Source: Chlamydiae bacterium RIFCSPHIGHO2_12_FULL_49_9
GTDB lineage: Bacteria; Chlamydiota; Chlamydiia; Chlamydiales; SM23-39
Direction of reading: 5' to 3'
DNA length: 7,755 bases
Assembly (NCBI GenBank): GCA_001794935.1
Contig: MGLY01000064.1
Span: 677-8,431 of the forward strand
Shown: positions 1 through 6,349 of the stretch, in pieces
Position numbering within the stretch: the stretch's first letter is position 1
Layout of the letters: the number at the start of each line of letters is the position of its first letter
Notes under the pieces: model-generated
Databases searched by the model: none
Told to the model about the DNA's origin: nothing
The model's input: only the letters and a program-made list of their open reading frames with translations
Position numbers and translations under genes: made by a program

Positions 1-817
1 ATGACTGCACAGCATCATAGAGCTTTTCGATTTGCCAAAGCAAGGTCTTCAAAGAATCAAAGGGCATCACTGTTTCTTTATCGCTCTTAGCCTCTTTTGG
101 ATTGGGGTGCGCCTCAATAAAAAGCGCGTTGCATCCGGCTCCAATCGCAGCTTTTGCAAGCGTTGGAATATATTGCCGCTCGCCGCCGGATGAATTCCCC
201 ATCCCACCCGGCAGTTGGACCGAGTGGGAGGCGTCGAAGCAAACCGGATAGCCAAACTGCTGCATGATGGGAATGGCCCTCATGTCGCTGACCAAATTGT
301 TGTAGCCAAAGGTCGTTCCCCGATCGGTCAGGATGATTTTGTTTGTGCCGGAGTCTGTGAGTTTTTCGACGACATTTTTCATCTCCCAGGGAGACATGAA
401 CTGCCCTTTTTTCACGTTGACGACGGCGGGCGTTTTTCCCGCAGCGACGATGAGATCGGTTTGGCGGCATAAAAAAGCGGGGATTTGGACGCAATCGCAG
501 ATCGATCCCGCAGCTTCTGCTTCCTCAGGCGTGTGGATGTCGGTGAGAACGGCCACGTCCAGCTCTTTTTGCACCTTTTCTAAAATGCGAAGGCCGCTAT
601 CTATTCCCACTCCTCGAAATGAGTGAACGGAGCTCCTGTTGGCCTTGTCGTAGCTCGCCTTAAAGATGAACTGGAACGGATGCTTGGAAAAGATCTTCTT
701 CAACTCGCTGGCTGCTCTCAAGGTAAAATCTTCTCCCTCCATTACGCAAGGGCCGCAGATGACGGTGAGCGGCTCATCTTGGCCCACAAAGAAGTTTTTT
801 ACGGGGACATTTTGCAT
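1..817 (-). CDS. kdsA: 3-deoxy-D-manno-octulosonate 8-phosphate synthase (KDO-8-P synthase), 3' end cut by window edge
   Basis: Condenses phosphoenolpyruvate with arabinose 5-phosphate to KDO-8-phosphate, the committed cytosolic step for the KDO of the LPS inner core. 272 codons are visible, close to the usual full length of about 270-284, so only the last codon(s) and the stop are missing. Family motifs are clear: KANRSS (residues 58-63), QIPAFLCRQTDL (111-122), TDRGTTFGYNNL (164-175), SSGGERQ (209-215) and FIEAHPNP (233-240). The GPC at 22-24 carries Cys24, which marks the metal-dependent class rather than the E. coli type that has Asn there. His198, Glu235 and Asp246 fit the other metal ligands by position relative to the Aquifex enzyme (inference without an alignment). 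The ATG lies inside the last codons of dapB, 19 bases overlapping, with GGA nine bases upstream, so translation is probably coupled to dapB. No separate promoter was seen. Confidence 0.95.
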   Translation of the reverse strand, partial: MQNVPVKNFFVGQDEPLTVICGPCVMEGEDFTLRAASELKKIFSKHPFQFIFKASYDKANRSSVHSFRGVGIDSGLRILEKVQKELDVAVLTDIHTPEEAEAAGSICDCVQIPAFLCRQTDLIVAAGKTPAVVNVKKGQFMSPWEMKNVVEKLTDSGTNKIILTDRGTTFGYNNLVSDMRAIPIMQQFGYPVCFDASHSVQLPGGMGNSSGGERQYIPTLAKAAIGAGCNALFIEAHPNPKEAKSDKETVMPFDSLKTLLWQIEKLYDAVQS

Positions 818-1455
818 AAATCATCCATTGAGTATTGGCCGGGGGGTTTTGAGGAGAGAAAAAGAGATGCTCTTAAAATGCCCCTTGCAAAAGCGTCTCG
901 GCTGATCGCCTCGTGAGAAAGGACGAGCTTTTCTTCTTTTGTCTGGAAGAAGAGCGAGTGCTCGCCGATGACATTTCCGACGCGGAAAGATTGAATATTC
1001 ACTTTTCTGGAAGGTCCTATATTTTTGGCAATGAGAAGGGCGGTTCCGCTGGGAGAGTCTTTTTTTTGCGCGTGGTGAGTCTCTGTTAGAAAAACTTCCT
1101 CATCGAAGTGGACGGCGGCTTCTTTTGCAAAGCGGTTGAGGAGAGCAACCCCCAAGCTAAAATTGGCCGAGTAGAAAATCGGAATGGATTTCGACGCCTT
1201 TCCCATCAGCTCAAAATCTGAGGCGGATAGTCCCGTCACTGCCGAAACGAACGGCTTTTTTAGGAGGAGCGCCAGAGCGATATTTTCTTTGAAAGAGGCG
1301 CTGGAGGAGGCGTCGATGAGAATATCGCAGTCGATTTTTTCTCGAGGGGCGAGGCGGCCTATCAGGGCATTGATCTCAAAGGAGGGGGTTTTGGCCGCAA
1401 GCGATTGGACAGCTCTTCCCAACTTCCCGAATGCCCCAATGATTGCGAGTTTCAT
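799..1455 (-). CDS. dapB: 4-hydroxy-tetrahydrodipicolinate reductase
   Basis: NAD(P)H-dependent reductase of the lysine/meso-diaminopimelate pathway, cytosolic. The N-terminus has a Rossmann dinucleotide loop, GAFGKLG (residues 7-13). The active-site block ETHHAQKKDSPSGTA lies at 125-139, with His127, His128 and Lys131 matching the HHxxK catalytic/substrate motif and SPSGT the substrate-phosphate-like loop. RVGNVIGEH (158-166) and the C-terminal HEAISRDAFARG and KPPGQYSMDD are also typical. At 218 residues it is shorter than the E. coli protein (about 273), with trimmed loops but no missing core motif. It is the first gene of a dapB-kdsA operon, and its TAA lies inside the kdsA start region. 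No Shine-Dalgarno is visible before the ATG, and the predicted transcription start is almost at the ATG (see promoter entry). Confidence 0.95.
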   Translation of the reverse strand: MKLAIIGAFGKLGRAVQSLAAKTPSFEINALIGRLAPREKIDCDILIDASSSASFKENIALALLLKKPFVSAVTGLSASDFELMGKASKSIPIFYSANFSLGVALLNRFAKEAAVHFDEEVFLTETHHAQKKDSPSGTALLIAKNIGPSRKVNIQSFRVGNVIGEHSLFFQTKEEKLVLSHEAISRDAFARGILRASLFLSSKPPGQYSMDDLCKMSP

Positions 1456-1462
1456 GGCGCTG

Positions 1463-1492
1463 ATTCTAGTAAGAAGAGGGTTATTCGATCAA
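1463..1492 (-). promoter_or_regulatory. Sigma70-type promoter of dapB-kdsA
   Basis: Reading the minus strand, TTGATC (1492-1487) and TAGAAT (1468-1463) are separated by 18 bases. The -10 box matches consensus at five of six positions and the -35 box at four of six. Only seven bases separate the -10 box from the dapB ATG, so the transcript would be leaderless or nearly so. That agrees with the absence of a Shine-Dalgarno. It is divergent to the tRNA promoter, with the two -35 boxes only six bases apart. Confidence 0.6.
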
Positions 1493-1498
1493 GGAGAC

Positions 1499-1527
1499 TT
1501 GCAAAATACCCTCGCAAGGCTTTAAAT
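1499..1527 (+). promoter_or_regulatory. Probable promoter of tRNA-Arg and the downstream DHH gene
   Basis: TTGCAA (1499-1504) and TTAAAT (1522-1527) are spaced by 17 bases, each matching four of six consensus positions. A start about seven bases after the -10 box would fall near 1534, ten bases before the mature tRNA 5' end. No other promoter-like pair was found between dapB and the tRNA on this strand. Confidence 0.45.
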
Positions 1528-1543
1528 TGGAGCGATCACTTAT

Positions 1544-1616
1544 GGATTGATAGCTCAGTGGATAGAGCACCCGCCTTCTAAGCGGGCGGTCGCAGGTTCG
1601 AGTCCTGCTCAATCCG
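1544..1616 (+). tRNA. tRNA-Arg (anticodon TCT)
   Basis: A full cloverleaf can be drawn. The acceptor stem GGATTGA/TCAATCC is perfect over seven pairs. The D arm is GCTC/GAGC, the anticodon stem CCCGC/GCGGG with loop CTTCTAA, and the T arm GCAGG/CCTGC with loop TTCGAGT. Anticodon TCT reads AGA and AGG. The discriminator base is G at 1616, and CCA is not encoded, so it must be added after processing. The DHH gene's ATG follows only 13 bases later, which suggests a joint transcript. Confidence 0.97.
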
Positions 1617-1629
1617 ATTTTGGCGGCTT

Positions 1630-4215
1630 ATGGCAAAAAAAGCATCGACTCTTCTTGGAGATCACCCCATAGAAAAAAGGCAATTTCCGCGCCTCTCCGC
1701 GATTTTCAAGGGTTTTGAAAAAAAAGAGTTTAGGGCTCTCAACGATCGAAAAAAAAGCGATGAGGTAAATAAAACTCTTTTGGAGCTGATCCAAAAAGAG
1801 CCCGAGCCCTGCTTTCTTTTAGCCCCCGTTCTCGACTTTGTCGCCCGCATCGATGAGGAAAAAGTTCTCGAGCACTACACCTTTAACAGCTTTGAGCTCT
1901 GGCTCAATCAGTTTTCTACTTTGAGCTTTGAGGCGAATTACCACGTTCGCTCCAAAATTGCCGGAAAAAGGATTTCTCGAGACGACTTCCAGATTCTCTT
2001 CCCCATAGGCATGGGCAAAGTCTATGAGGGAACCCACTTTGTCACAGCTCATAAATCGCCTGATCTCGACACGACGATCGCCTCCTTTTGGGGTTGGATG
2101 GATGCCTTTACCGCAAGGGTGGGAAATGGTCTTCACGTGTGGAACCTTCCCGGAGGGCCCCCTGCATCTCAGATCGAGATCGACTGGATTTTTAGAGACC
2201 TTTTTGGCCCGGGCGTCTTCACGCACCTTCCCAAGACGAGAACCGCTCTCAATTTGACCGGAAACGACCTCATGACGCAAGAGGGGATGATCCGAAAAGT
2301 CCCGTCCGAATCGATTGGCGACACCGACCATGAAAGAGATAATCGGGCGATTGTCATCACAGATAAAGAGGGGTTTTTCCTCGGCAACTGGCGCAACGTA
2401 GATGTGGAAGCGGTTCGCCAAGTGATCATTTTGCTCAGCAGTTGTCTCAGATGGTTTGAAAATACGCTCCATCTCACCCTCATCACCCTCTTTGCAAAAG
2501 AAAAGCTCCACGCTCACGACATTGAGCCCTCTTTAAAACACCTTTTTAATCTCAAGCTCATCAATTGCGAGCCGGCTCACGAGTTTTCTTCCAGACAGAA
2601 GCAACAAGTTGGCGATTTTTTAAAGCTTGTCATCGGGATGAAAAAGGGGCTCGATTGCACGCTTGAAGAACTCGGCAAAGAGCTCGCCGATCTCTGTGAG
2701 ATCCCGTTTAATGGCTTTGAGGCTGTTCAAAGGCTCATAAAAAAAACGAAACTTTTCGATGAGAGAGGACATCTCGTCGAGGAAAGGCCTCGCATTTTCT
2801 CATTTTTAGAAAGCGCTGTCAAAGGGCTTCACGAGGCGATTTTAAAGATCCGCCTCCGCCTCGAAAAGCTCGATATCGCCCTCAAGACCAAAGTCGAAGT
2901 GTTTGGCCACCAGCCGACTTATGTGACGGTTCGCTCAGATGTGGAAGAGATCAGAAACAAAATCGGGGCCTATTCCTATCTCACAGTCGCCTATCCCGAC
3001 AAAGATAAAATGATTCCCGTCGGCGTCATCCAGGCATCCGACTTGAGAAAAAACACTCTCGGGACCGTCTCCCTTCGCGATTTTTGCAATCGGGAAGAGA
3101 TGACAATCCCTCCCTATCTCGAAGTGATCAGCGTGATCGACCACCACAAATCGAGCCTCAACACCTTTTCTCCTCCGATGGCGATTATCGCAGACGTTCA
3201 GTCGAGCAATACGCTTGTTGCCGATAGAGCGTTTCAGATCAACGACCGCTACAGCCTCTCAGGGCAGGATCTAAAATCGATCGACACCCAAATAAAAGGG
3301 AACCCATCGAACCGGATTTTGCAGCGCCTTTTAAGCAAGAAAATGGCTGCTGAAAGTAAAGGCTCCCATTTTATCCATCCGGAAAGGGAGTTTGTCGAGT
3401 ACCTCCATTTTCTCTACGGGATCATCGATGACACCGACCTTTTGAGCAAAGTGAGCGCATTTGATGTTGAGTGCGTAGTTTCTCTTCTCAACCGCTTAAA
3501 ATCGATCCAGACGGGCAAAGAGACAGAAATTCTCTCTCTCGACGATCTTCCTCGCGGACCTCAGTTCCCTAAAAAAGCGGCGGAGAAAATCCTTCGCAAC
3601 GAAGAGATGTATTCCCTTTATCGCAAGGTCTATGCCTATCGGGAAAAAGAGGTGGAGCACAACATCTCTTTATGCGCGAAGGGCGAACCATCGAATCTCT
3701 TTGCCGACACAAAAGAGCAAAATGGCTGCTGCCGCGTTGGCCAGACCAAAATGTTCGCTCGCAACGTATCTCTCTTCAACAAAAATGGCGACGCGATTCG
3801 CCGCATGTGGTTAGGGCTTGCAAAAGAGACTGTAGAGAAAAAGCCTGAAATCGACTTCCACCTCCACATGATCAGCACGATTGTGAGCGCAGAAGAAGTT
3901 TATGAGGGCGGAGCGGGCAAATACTCCCACAAAGACGAGCTTTGGATCTGGATACCTGAAGGGGAGAGTGCAGTTGAACATCTCAAGCGATTCTTGAACC
4001 TCTTCCAGTCTTCTCCCGGAATGAAAAACAATACTTTTGAAGTGGAATTCCTGGGATCTAACGCGGATGAATTAGCGCTTATTTTCAAGGAGAGCTTTAT
4101 TGAGATCCCAACTTCTCGCTCCAACAAGAATCTTCCGATAGCAGTGCTTCGTTATAGGGCAGGATCGCTCAATTCACGCAAGGCGATGGTGTCGCCTTTC
4201 TTGCCGAAGTTATAA
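1630..4215 (+). CDS. Large DHH-superfamily phosphoesterase-like protein (DHH plus DHHA2-like), split by a long insertion
   Basis: Motifs visible: THFVTAHKSPDLDTT (135-149), resembling motif I of family II (Mn-dependent) inorganic pyrophosphatases and related exopolyphosphatases, with His141, Asp145 and Asp147 as likely metal ligands; VIDHHKSS (502-509), the DHH signature; and GIIDDTDLL (597-605), matching the later Asp motif. DTKEQNGCCRVGQT (693-706) resembles the substrate-binding core of a DHHA2 domain. In simple pyrophosphatases of about 310 residues the first two motifs are under 100 residues apart, while here about 360 lie between them. PVGVIQASDLRKNTLG (463-478) in the insertion looks faintly like a CBS strand-helix unit (weak). 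AIVITDKEGF (240-249) could be the missing middle Asp motif. No signal peptide or membrane segment is seen, so it is probably cytosolic. Substrate is unknown: pyrophosphate, polyphosphate or a nucleotide are possible. The start is the first ATG after the tRNA, with a weak GGCGG upstream. Convergent with khpA, sharing a terminator. Confidence 0.85.
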   Translation: MAKKASTLLGDHPIEKRQFPRLSAIFKGFEKKEFRALNDRKKSDEVNKTLLELIQKEPEPCFLLAPVLDFVARIDEEKVLEHYTFNSFELWLNQFSTLSFEANYHVRSKIAGKRISRDDFQILFPIGMGKVYEGTHFVTAHKSPDLDTTIASFWGWMDAFTARVGNGLHVWNLPGGPPASQIEIDWIFRDLFGPGVFTHLPKTRTALNLTGNDLMTQEGMIRKVPSESIGDTDHERDNRAIVITDKEGFFLGNWRNVDVEAVRQVIILLSSCLRWFENTLHLTLITLFAKEKLHAHDIEPSLKHLFNLKLINCEPAHEFSSRQKQQVGDFLKLVIGMKKGLDCTLEELGKELADLCEIPFNGFEAVQRLIKKTKLFDERGHLVEERPRIFSFLESAVKGLHEAILKIRLRLEKLDIALKTKVEVFGHQPTYVTVRSDVEEIRNKIGAYSYLTVAYPDKDKMIPVGVIQASDLRKNTLGTVSLRDFCNREEMTIPPYLEVISVIDHHKSSLNTFSPPMAIIADVQSSNTLVADRAFQINDRYSLSGQDLKSIDTQIKGNPSNRILQRLLSKKMAAESKGSHFIHPEREFVEYLHFLYGIIDDTDLLSKVSAFDVECVVSLLNRLKSIQTGKETEILSLDDLPRGPQFPKKAAEKILRNEEMYSLYRKVYAYREKEVEHNISLCAKGEPSNLFADTKEQNGCCRVGQTKMFARNVSLFNKNGDAIRRMWLGLAKETVEKKPEIDFHLHMISTIVSAEEVYEGGAGKYSHKDELWIWIPEGESAVEHLKRFLNLFQSSPGMKNNTFEVEFLGSNADELALIFKESFIEIPTSRSNKNLPIAVLRYRAGSLNSRKAMVSPFLPKL

Positions 4216-4217
4216 AA

Positions 4218-4248
4218 GAAAGCAAGCGACGCTTGCTCTCTTTTTTTT
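4218..4248 (+). terminator. Rho-independent terminator, probably bidirectional
   Basis: AGCAAGC (4221-4227) and GCTTGCT (4231-4237) pair around the loop GAC. With one A-C mismatch the helix extends into flanking A-rich and T-rich sequence, followed by eight T's (4241-4248). It lies three bases after the stop of the DHH gene and ends inside the khpA stop codon. On the minus strand the hairpin is followed by TTTCTTTTAT, so it can also serve khpA. Confidence 0.8.
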
Positions 4249-4492
4249 ACCCTTCTTTCGGCTCTTCGAGGATTTCAAGGCTTACGCGGATCCCATTTCG
4301 GCTCGCAACCGACATGAGCAGGGTGCGGATCGCATTGATCGTTTTGCCTTTTTTTCCGATGATTTTACCGATGTCAGATTTTTCGACGCCTAATTCGATA
4401 ATCAGGGTGTTAGTACCGCCAATCTCATTGATTCGTACTTGATCCGGGTGGTCGACCAGGTTTTTTACGATGTATTCTACAAATTCTTTCAT
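4247..4492 (-). CDS. khpA: KH-domain RNA-binding protein, KhpA/YlqC (UPF0109) family
   Basis: 81 residues, the usual size for this family. The single KH domain contains the RNA-gripping loop IIGKKGK (44-50, GxxG = Gly46-Gly49), preceded by LIIELGVEKSDIG and followed by TINAIRTLL and RVSLEI, all typical of KhpA. In Gram-positive bacteria KhpA pairs with KhpB and binds many RNAs; a chlamydial partner or target cannot be inferred here. A GAGG lies about eleven bases before the ATG, and MKEFVEYIVKNLVD is the expected N-terminus. It is the last gene of the minus-strand block. About 330 bases with a palindromic repeat separate it from rluD, so it probably has its own promoter, but I could not find a convincing one. 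It ends in the terminator shared with the DHH gene. Confidence 0.9.
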   Translation of the reverse strand: MKEFVEYIVKNLVDHPDQVRINEIGGTNTLIIELGVEKSDIGKIIGKKGKTINAIRTLLMSVASRNGIRVSLEILEEPKEG

Positions 4493-4822
4493 GGGGAGGC
4501 CCTCAAGTAAACTCTCTCACAAAATTCTGCAATATTCAGCCTTTTAAGGGAAGGAATAGTGATGCGGGGAAGCTCCGCACCCCAATATACCGCTCGTGAT
4601 TCAAGGATCGGTTCTGACTGCGTCGGACAGCCATCGAATTTGAGACCCGTCTCCATCGCCCAACCTTTCAGGTTGAGCTGCTTCGACGCCGGCTACGCCT
4701 GGCTCAAATTCGAGGCGCCTCCTTGTCAGATCCCGATTCTTGAATCACTCCCGGTATAAGAAAATTGAACACCACAGAGAAAAGAAAAGATTTCCTTTTC
4801 TGTGTTCTCTGTGGTTATTTTT
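4493..4822. other. 330-base intergenic region between rluD and khpA
   Basis: No credible gene. From left to right it holds the khpA upstream region, a small hairpin (4563-4579, TGCGGGG over CTCCGCA with one wobble pair), the large nested palindrome at 4586-4758, and the rluD-side hairpin at 4771-4815. The only open frame (4559-4759, plus) coincides with the palindrome and resembles no family I know. No good promoter hexamer pair for khpA was found. Confidence 0.8.
4586..4758. repeat. Nested imperfect palindrome of about 173 bp (MITE-like)
   Basis: The two halves are reverse complements over most of their length. Outer arms: TATACCG (4586-4592) with CGGTATA (4752-4758), then GTGATTCAAG (4596-4605) with CTTGAATCAC (4739-4748), continuing with minor mismatches through ATCGG and CTGAC. 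Middle arms: TCGAATTTGAG (4634-4644) with CTCAAATTCGA (4703-4713). Apex: CAACCT (4661-4666) and AGGTTG (4670-4675) around TTC. No target-site duplication was recognised. Copy number cannot be judged from one window. A structured RNA is an alternative to a mobile element. Confidence 0.75.
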
Positions 4823-4824
4823 TT
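4771..4824 (+). terminator. Long hairpin with T-run at the 3' end of rluD
   Basis: ACCACAGAGAA (4771-4781) pairs perfectly with TTCTCTGTGGT (4805-4815). An inner AGAAAAG/CTTTTCT helix extends the structure. A run of seven T's (4818-4824) follows on the plus strand, so the better terminator polarity is plus, although the neighbouring gene rluD is on the minus strand. On the minus strand only TTCAATTTTCTT follows, so termination of rluD would be weaker. It may act in both directions. Confidence 0.55.
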
Positions 4825-5770
4825 AATTTAAAACAGGGGCGCAGAGGGAGGGACCGCAGAGTTGGCGCATCCACTCTTTCATATCTTGAGGAAGGGGCGC
4901 TGTCAGCTTGATGGGCGCCCTTGTGATCGGATGCTCGAAAGCGAGGCGATAAGCATGGAGAAGCTGCCGCTTCGGAGAGTCGGTCTTTTTGCCATAGACC
5001 GGATCGCCTACAATCGGACAGCCAATGTGCTTGAGATGGACTCGGAGTTGGTGGGTTCTTCCCGTCTTTGGGCGAAGAAGGACAAGGCTTGTCTTTTCAT
5101 TAAAGGCGGCCGTCTGAACCTCCGTGATCGCCTCTCTCCCATCGGGGAGCGCTGCCATCTCTTTCCGATGCACCGGATGGCGGCCGATCGGGATATTGAT
5201 CGTCCCGTTTTGAGGGCGGCCGTAGCAGATGGCGAGATAGAGCTTTTCTATCCGTCTGCTTGAAAACATCTCGATCAGTTTCTGATGAGCGATGAGAGTT
5301 TTGGCGGCGATCAGCACGCCGGAAGTGTCTTTGTCGAGACGGTGGACGATCCCGGGTCTCAAGGGGTCTGAGCTGGGGGCGATCTCTCGGCAGTGGCCGA
5401 GGAGCGCGTTGACGAAAGTGCCTGACCAATGGCCCGGAGCCGGGTGGACGACCATGCCGGCGGGCTTATTGACCGCGAGAATGTGCTCATCTTCGTAGAG
5501 GATATCCAGGGGAATCGATTCAGGCTCCAACGAGGCCTCGGCGGTCGCCTGAAAACAGACTTCGATCTCATCGCCTTCTTCAGGGAGGATCCGCTTTTTA
5601 ACGGGCTCCCCGTTGAGGAGGACAAAGCCCGATTCAATTAAATATTGGAAATAGGTGCGGGAGTGGTCGGGAAAGCGACACCCGAGGAGCGTGTCGATGC
5701 GCATGCCCTCTTCTTCCGCCGTGACGAAAAGAAAGTCGGGCTCTTCTAGAGGTGAAATAGGCCGATCCAT
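4823..5770 (-). CDS. rluD: RluD-type 23S rRNA pseudouridine synthase (RluA family, with S4 domain)
   Basis: Converts uridines to pseudouridine in RNA. By family resemblance the likely target is helix 69 of 23S rRNA, though RluA-family substrates are not fully predictable from sequence. An N-terminal S4-like RNA-binding domain (about residues 15-75) contains MRIDTLLG and SGFVLLNGEPVKK. The catalytic domain follows, with LAVNKPAGMVVHPAPG and HRLDKDTSG, where Asp146 is the catalytic aspartate. TGRTHQLRVHLKHIGCPIVGDPVYG is also typical. The protein has 315 residues from the ATG at 5770. An in-frame TTG at 5785 is possible but lies in the predicted -10 box, so the ATG is preferred. It follows a 42-residue small ORF and has its own promoter; khpA lies downstream beyond a palindromic repeat. 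Confidence 0.93.
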   Translation of the reverse strand: MDRPISPLEEPDFLFVTAEEEGMRIDTLLGCRFPDHSRTYFQYLIESGFVLLNGEPVKKRILPEEGDEIEVCFQATAEASLEPESIPLDILYEDEHILAVNKPAGMVVHPAPGHWSGTFVNALLGHCREIAPSSDPLRPGIVHRLDKDTSGVLIAAKTLIAHQKLIEMFSSRRIEKLYLAICYGRPQNGTINIPIGRHPVHRKEMAALPDGREAITEVQTAAFNEKTSLVLLRPKTGRTHQLRVHLKHIGCPIVGDPVYGKKTDSPKRQLLHAYRLAFEHPITRAPIKLTAPLPQDMKEWMRQLCGPSLCAPVLN

Positions 5771-5784
5771 AAAAACCGGCCCCA

Positions 5785-5813
5785 ATTATAGCTTAAAAAA
5801 AGATTGAGCTCAA
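5785..5813 (-). promoter_or_regulatory. Sigma70-type promoter of rluD
   Basis: On the minus strand TTGAGC (5813-5808) and a perfect TATAAT (5790-5785) are separated by 17 bases. The -35 box overlaps the stop codon of the upstream small ORF. The ATG at 5770 is 14 bases after the -10 box, which leaves a leader of roughly eight bases and no room for a normal Shine-Dalgarno. Confidence 0.65.
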
Positions 5814-5938
5814 GAGTTCTGGTCTTCGATCATTTGCTGATCGATTTCTTTTTGCTTTTTCTCAGCTTCAGCTTGCTCTTTTTGCATATACTGACTGAAG
5901 TTCTGGACGATCATAGAGTCGTAAGATGATATCAACAT
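5810..5938 (-). CDS. Small charged helical protein, 42 residues, unknown function
   Basis: ATG at 5938, TGA ending at 5810. The protein begins MLISSYDSMIVQNFSQYMQK and continues into a highly charged Glu/Lys/Gln stretch ending IEDQNS, as expected for one amphipathic or coiled-coil helix. It has no membrane segment and no cysteine. Support for it being real: a strong promoter (5966-5994) starts 28 bases upstream of its ATG, the frame fills the space up to the rluD promoter, and the composition is protein-like. The Shine-Dalgarno is weak (GGGA about nine bases before the ATG). It could instead be a leader region of rluD, but rluD has its own promoter. I do not recognise the family. Confidence 0.55.
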   Translation of the reverse strand: MLISSYDSMIVQNFSQYMQKEQAEAEKKQKEIDQQMIEDQNS

Positions 5939-5965
5939 TTTAAGTTCCCATTATGGCTTATACCA

Positions 5966-5994
5966 ATTGTACCATAAACAGGATTAAAAAGCAA
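5966..5994 (-). promoter_or_regulatory. Sigma70-type promoter upstream of the 42-residue ORF
   Basis: On the minus strand TTGCTT (5994-5989) and TACAAT (5971-5966) are exactly 17 bases apart, with the -10 box matching five of six positions. It faces the 42-residue ORF and, further on, rluD. It lies in the 75-base gap after the 92-residue gene. Confidence 0.65.
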
Positions 5995-6013
5995 GTTCGT
6001 AAGCTATTGATTG

Positions 6014-6292
6014 TCAGTCGTCTGTGTCGTCGCCGGTCTCTGATTTTTTGAGCTTTTTGAGGGCGGCCAGCGCCCGGTCTTTCTGCTTGGCGATCTGGCT
6101 ATTGATGTTCTGGATGAGGACATTCCAAAGCTGCTTGGACTCCTCGGCAGTGAAATCCATCCCGAGGAAGGTCATGGGCTCTCCCTTAACCTGCCCCCCC
6201 TGTCCATACCTGGGTCCTTTGGCCTTTTCTTCAGCTCCGACAGGGGGCGTTGTTCCCGATGAATGATGAACCCGATGAGATTTGTCGACCAT
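6014..6292 (-). CDS. Hypothetical protein, 92 residues, unknown function
   Basis: Not recognised. The start is placed at the ATG at 6292 (MVDKSHRVHHSSG), because AAAAAAGG and GGAG precede it at Shine-Dalgarno distance; an in-frame ATG 11 codons upstream lacks this. The first half is Gly/Pro/Lys-rich and probably disordered, with PRYGQGGQVKGE around residues 27-38. The second half (MDFTAEESKQLWNVLIQNINSQ through AALKKLKK) looks like one or two amphipathic helices, and the end is acidic (GDDTDD). There is no signal peptide or membrane segment. A G7 tract in the coding strand (6194-6200) encodes part of GQGGQ. Its position next to rluD may match a small conserved hypothetical in Chlamydia, from memory only. 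It runs away from recX, sharing an upstream region that contains the palindrome at 6350-6526. Confidence 0.7.
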   Translation of the reverse strand: MVDKSHRVHHSSGTTPPVGAEEKAKGPRYGQGGQVKGEPMTFLGMDFTAEESKQLWNVLIQNINSQIAKQKDRALAALKKLKKSETGDDTDD

Positions 6293-6349
6293 GTAAAACC
6301 TTTTTTCTCCATAGTGGCATTTCAATCAAATATTCGGCAATATGGGAAT

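Noticed and set aside
114..494. 126-codon open frame on the minus strand
   Set aside because: A different frame within kdsA; low-complexity Arg/His-rich translation typical of a shadow.
1819..2517. 232-codon open frame on the minus strand
   Set aside because: Antisense to the DHH gene, whose plus-strand frame carries recognisable metal motifs; the minus frame shows none.
4493..4560. Possible khpA promoter in TTCCCT/CAGAAT or TTGCAG/TACTTG pairs on the minus strand
   Set aside because: Each matches consensus poorly, so no call is made.
4559..4759. 66-codon open frame on the plus strand
   Set aside because: It matches the palindromic repeat almost end to end, has no family likeness and no Shine-Dalgarno.
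5796..5813. TTGAGCTCAA palindrome followed by T7 (minus strand) as a terminator of the small ORF
   Set aside because: The palindrome has no loop, so it cannot form a proper hairpin; the segment is better read as the rluD -35 box and spacer.
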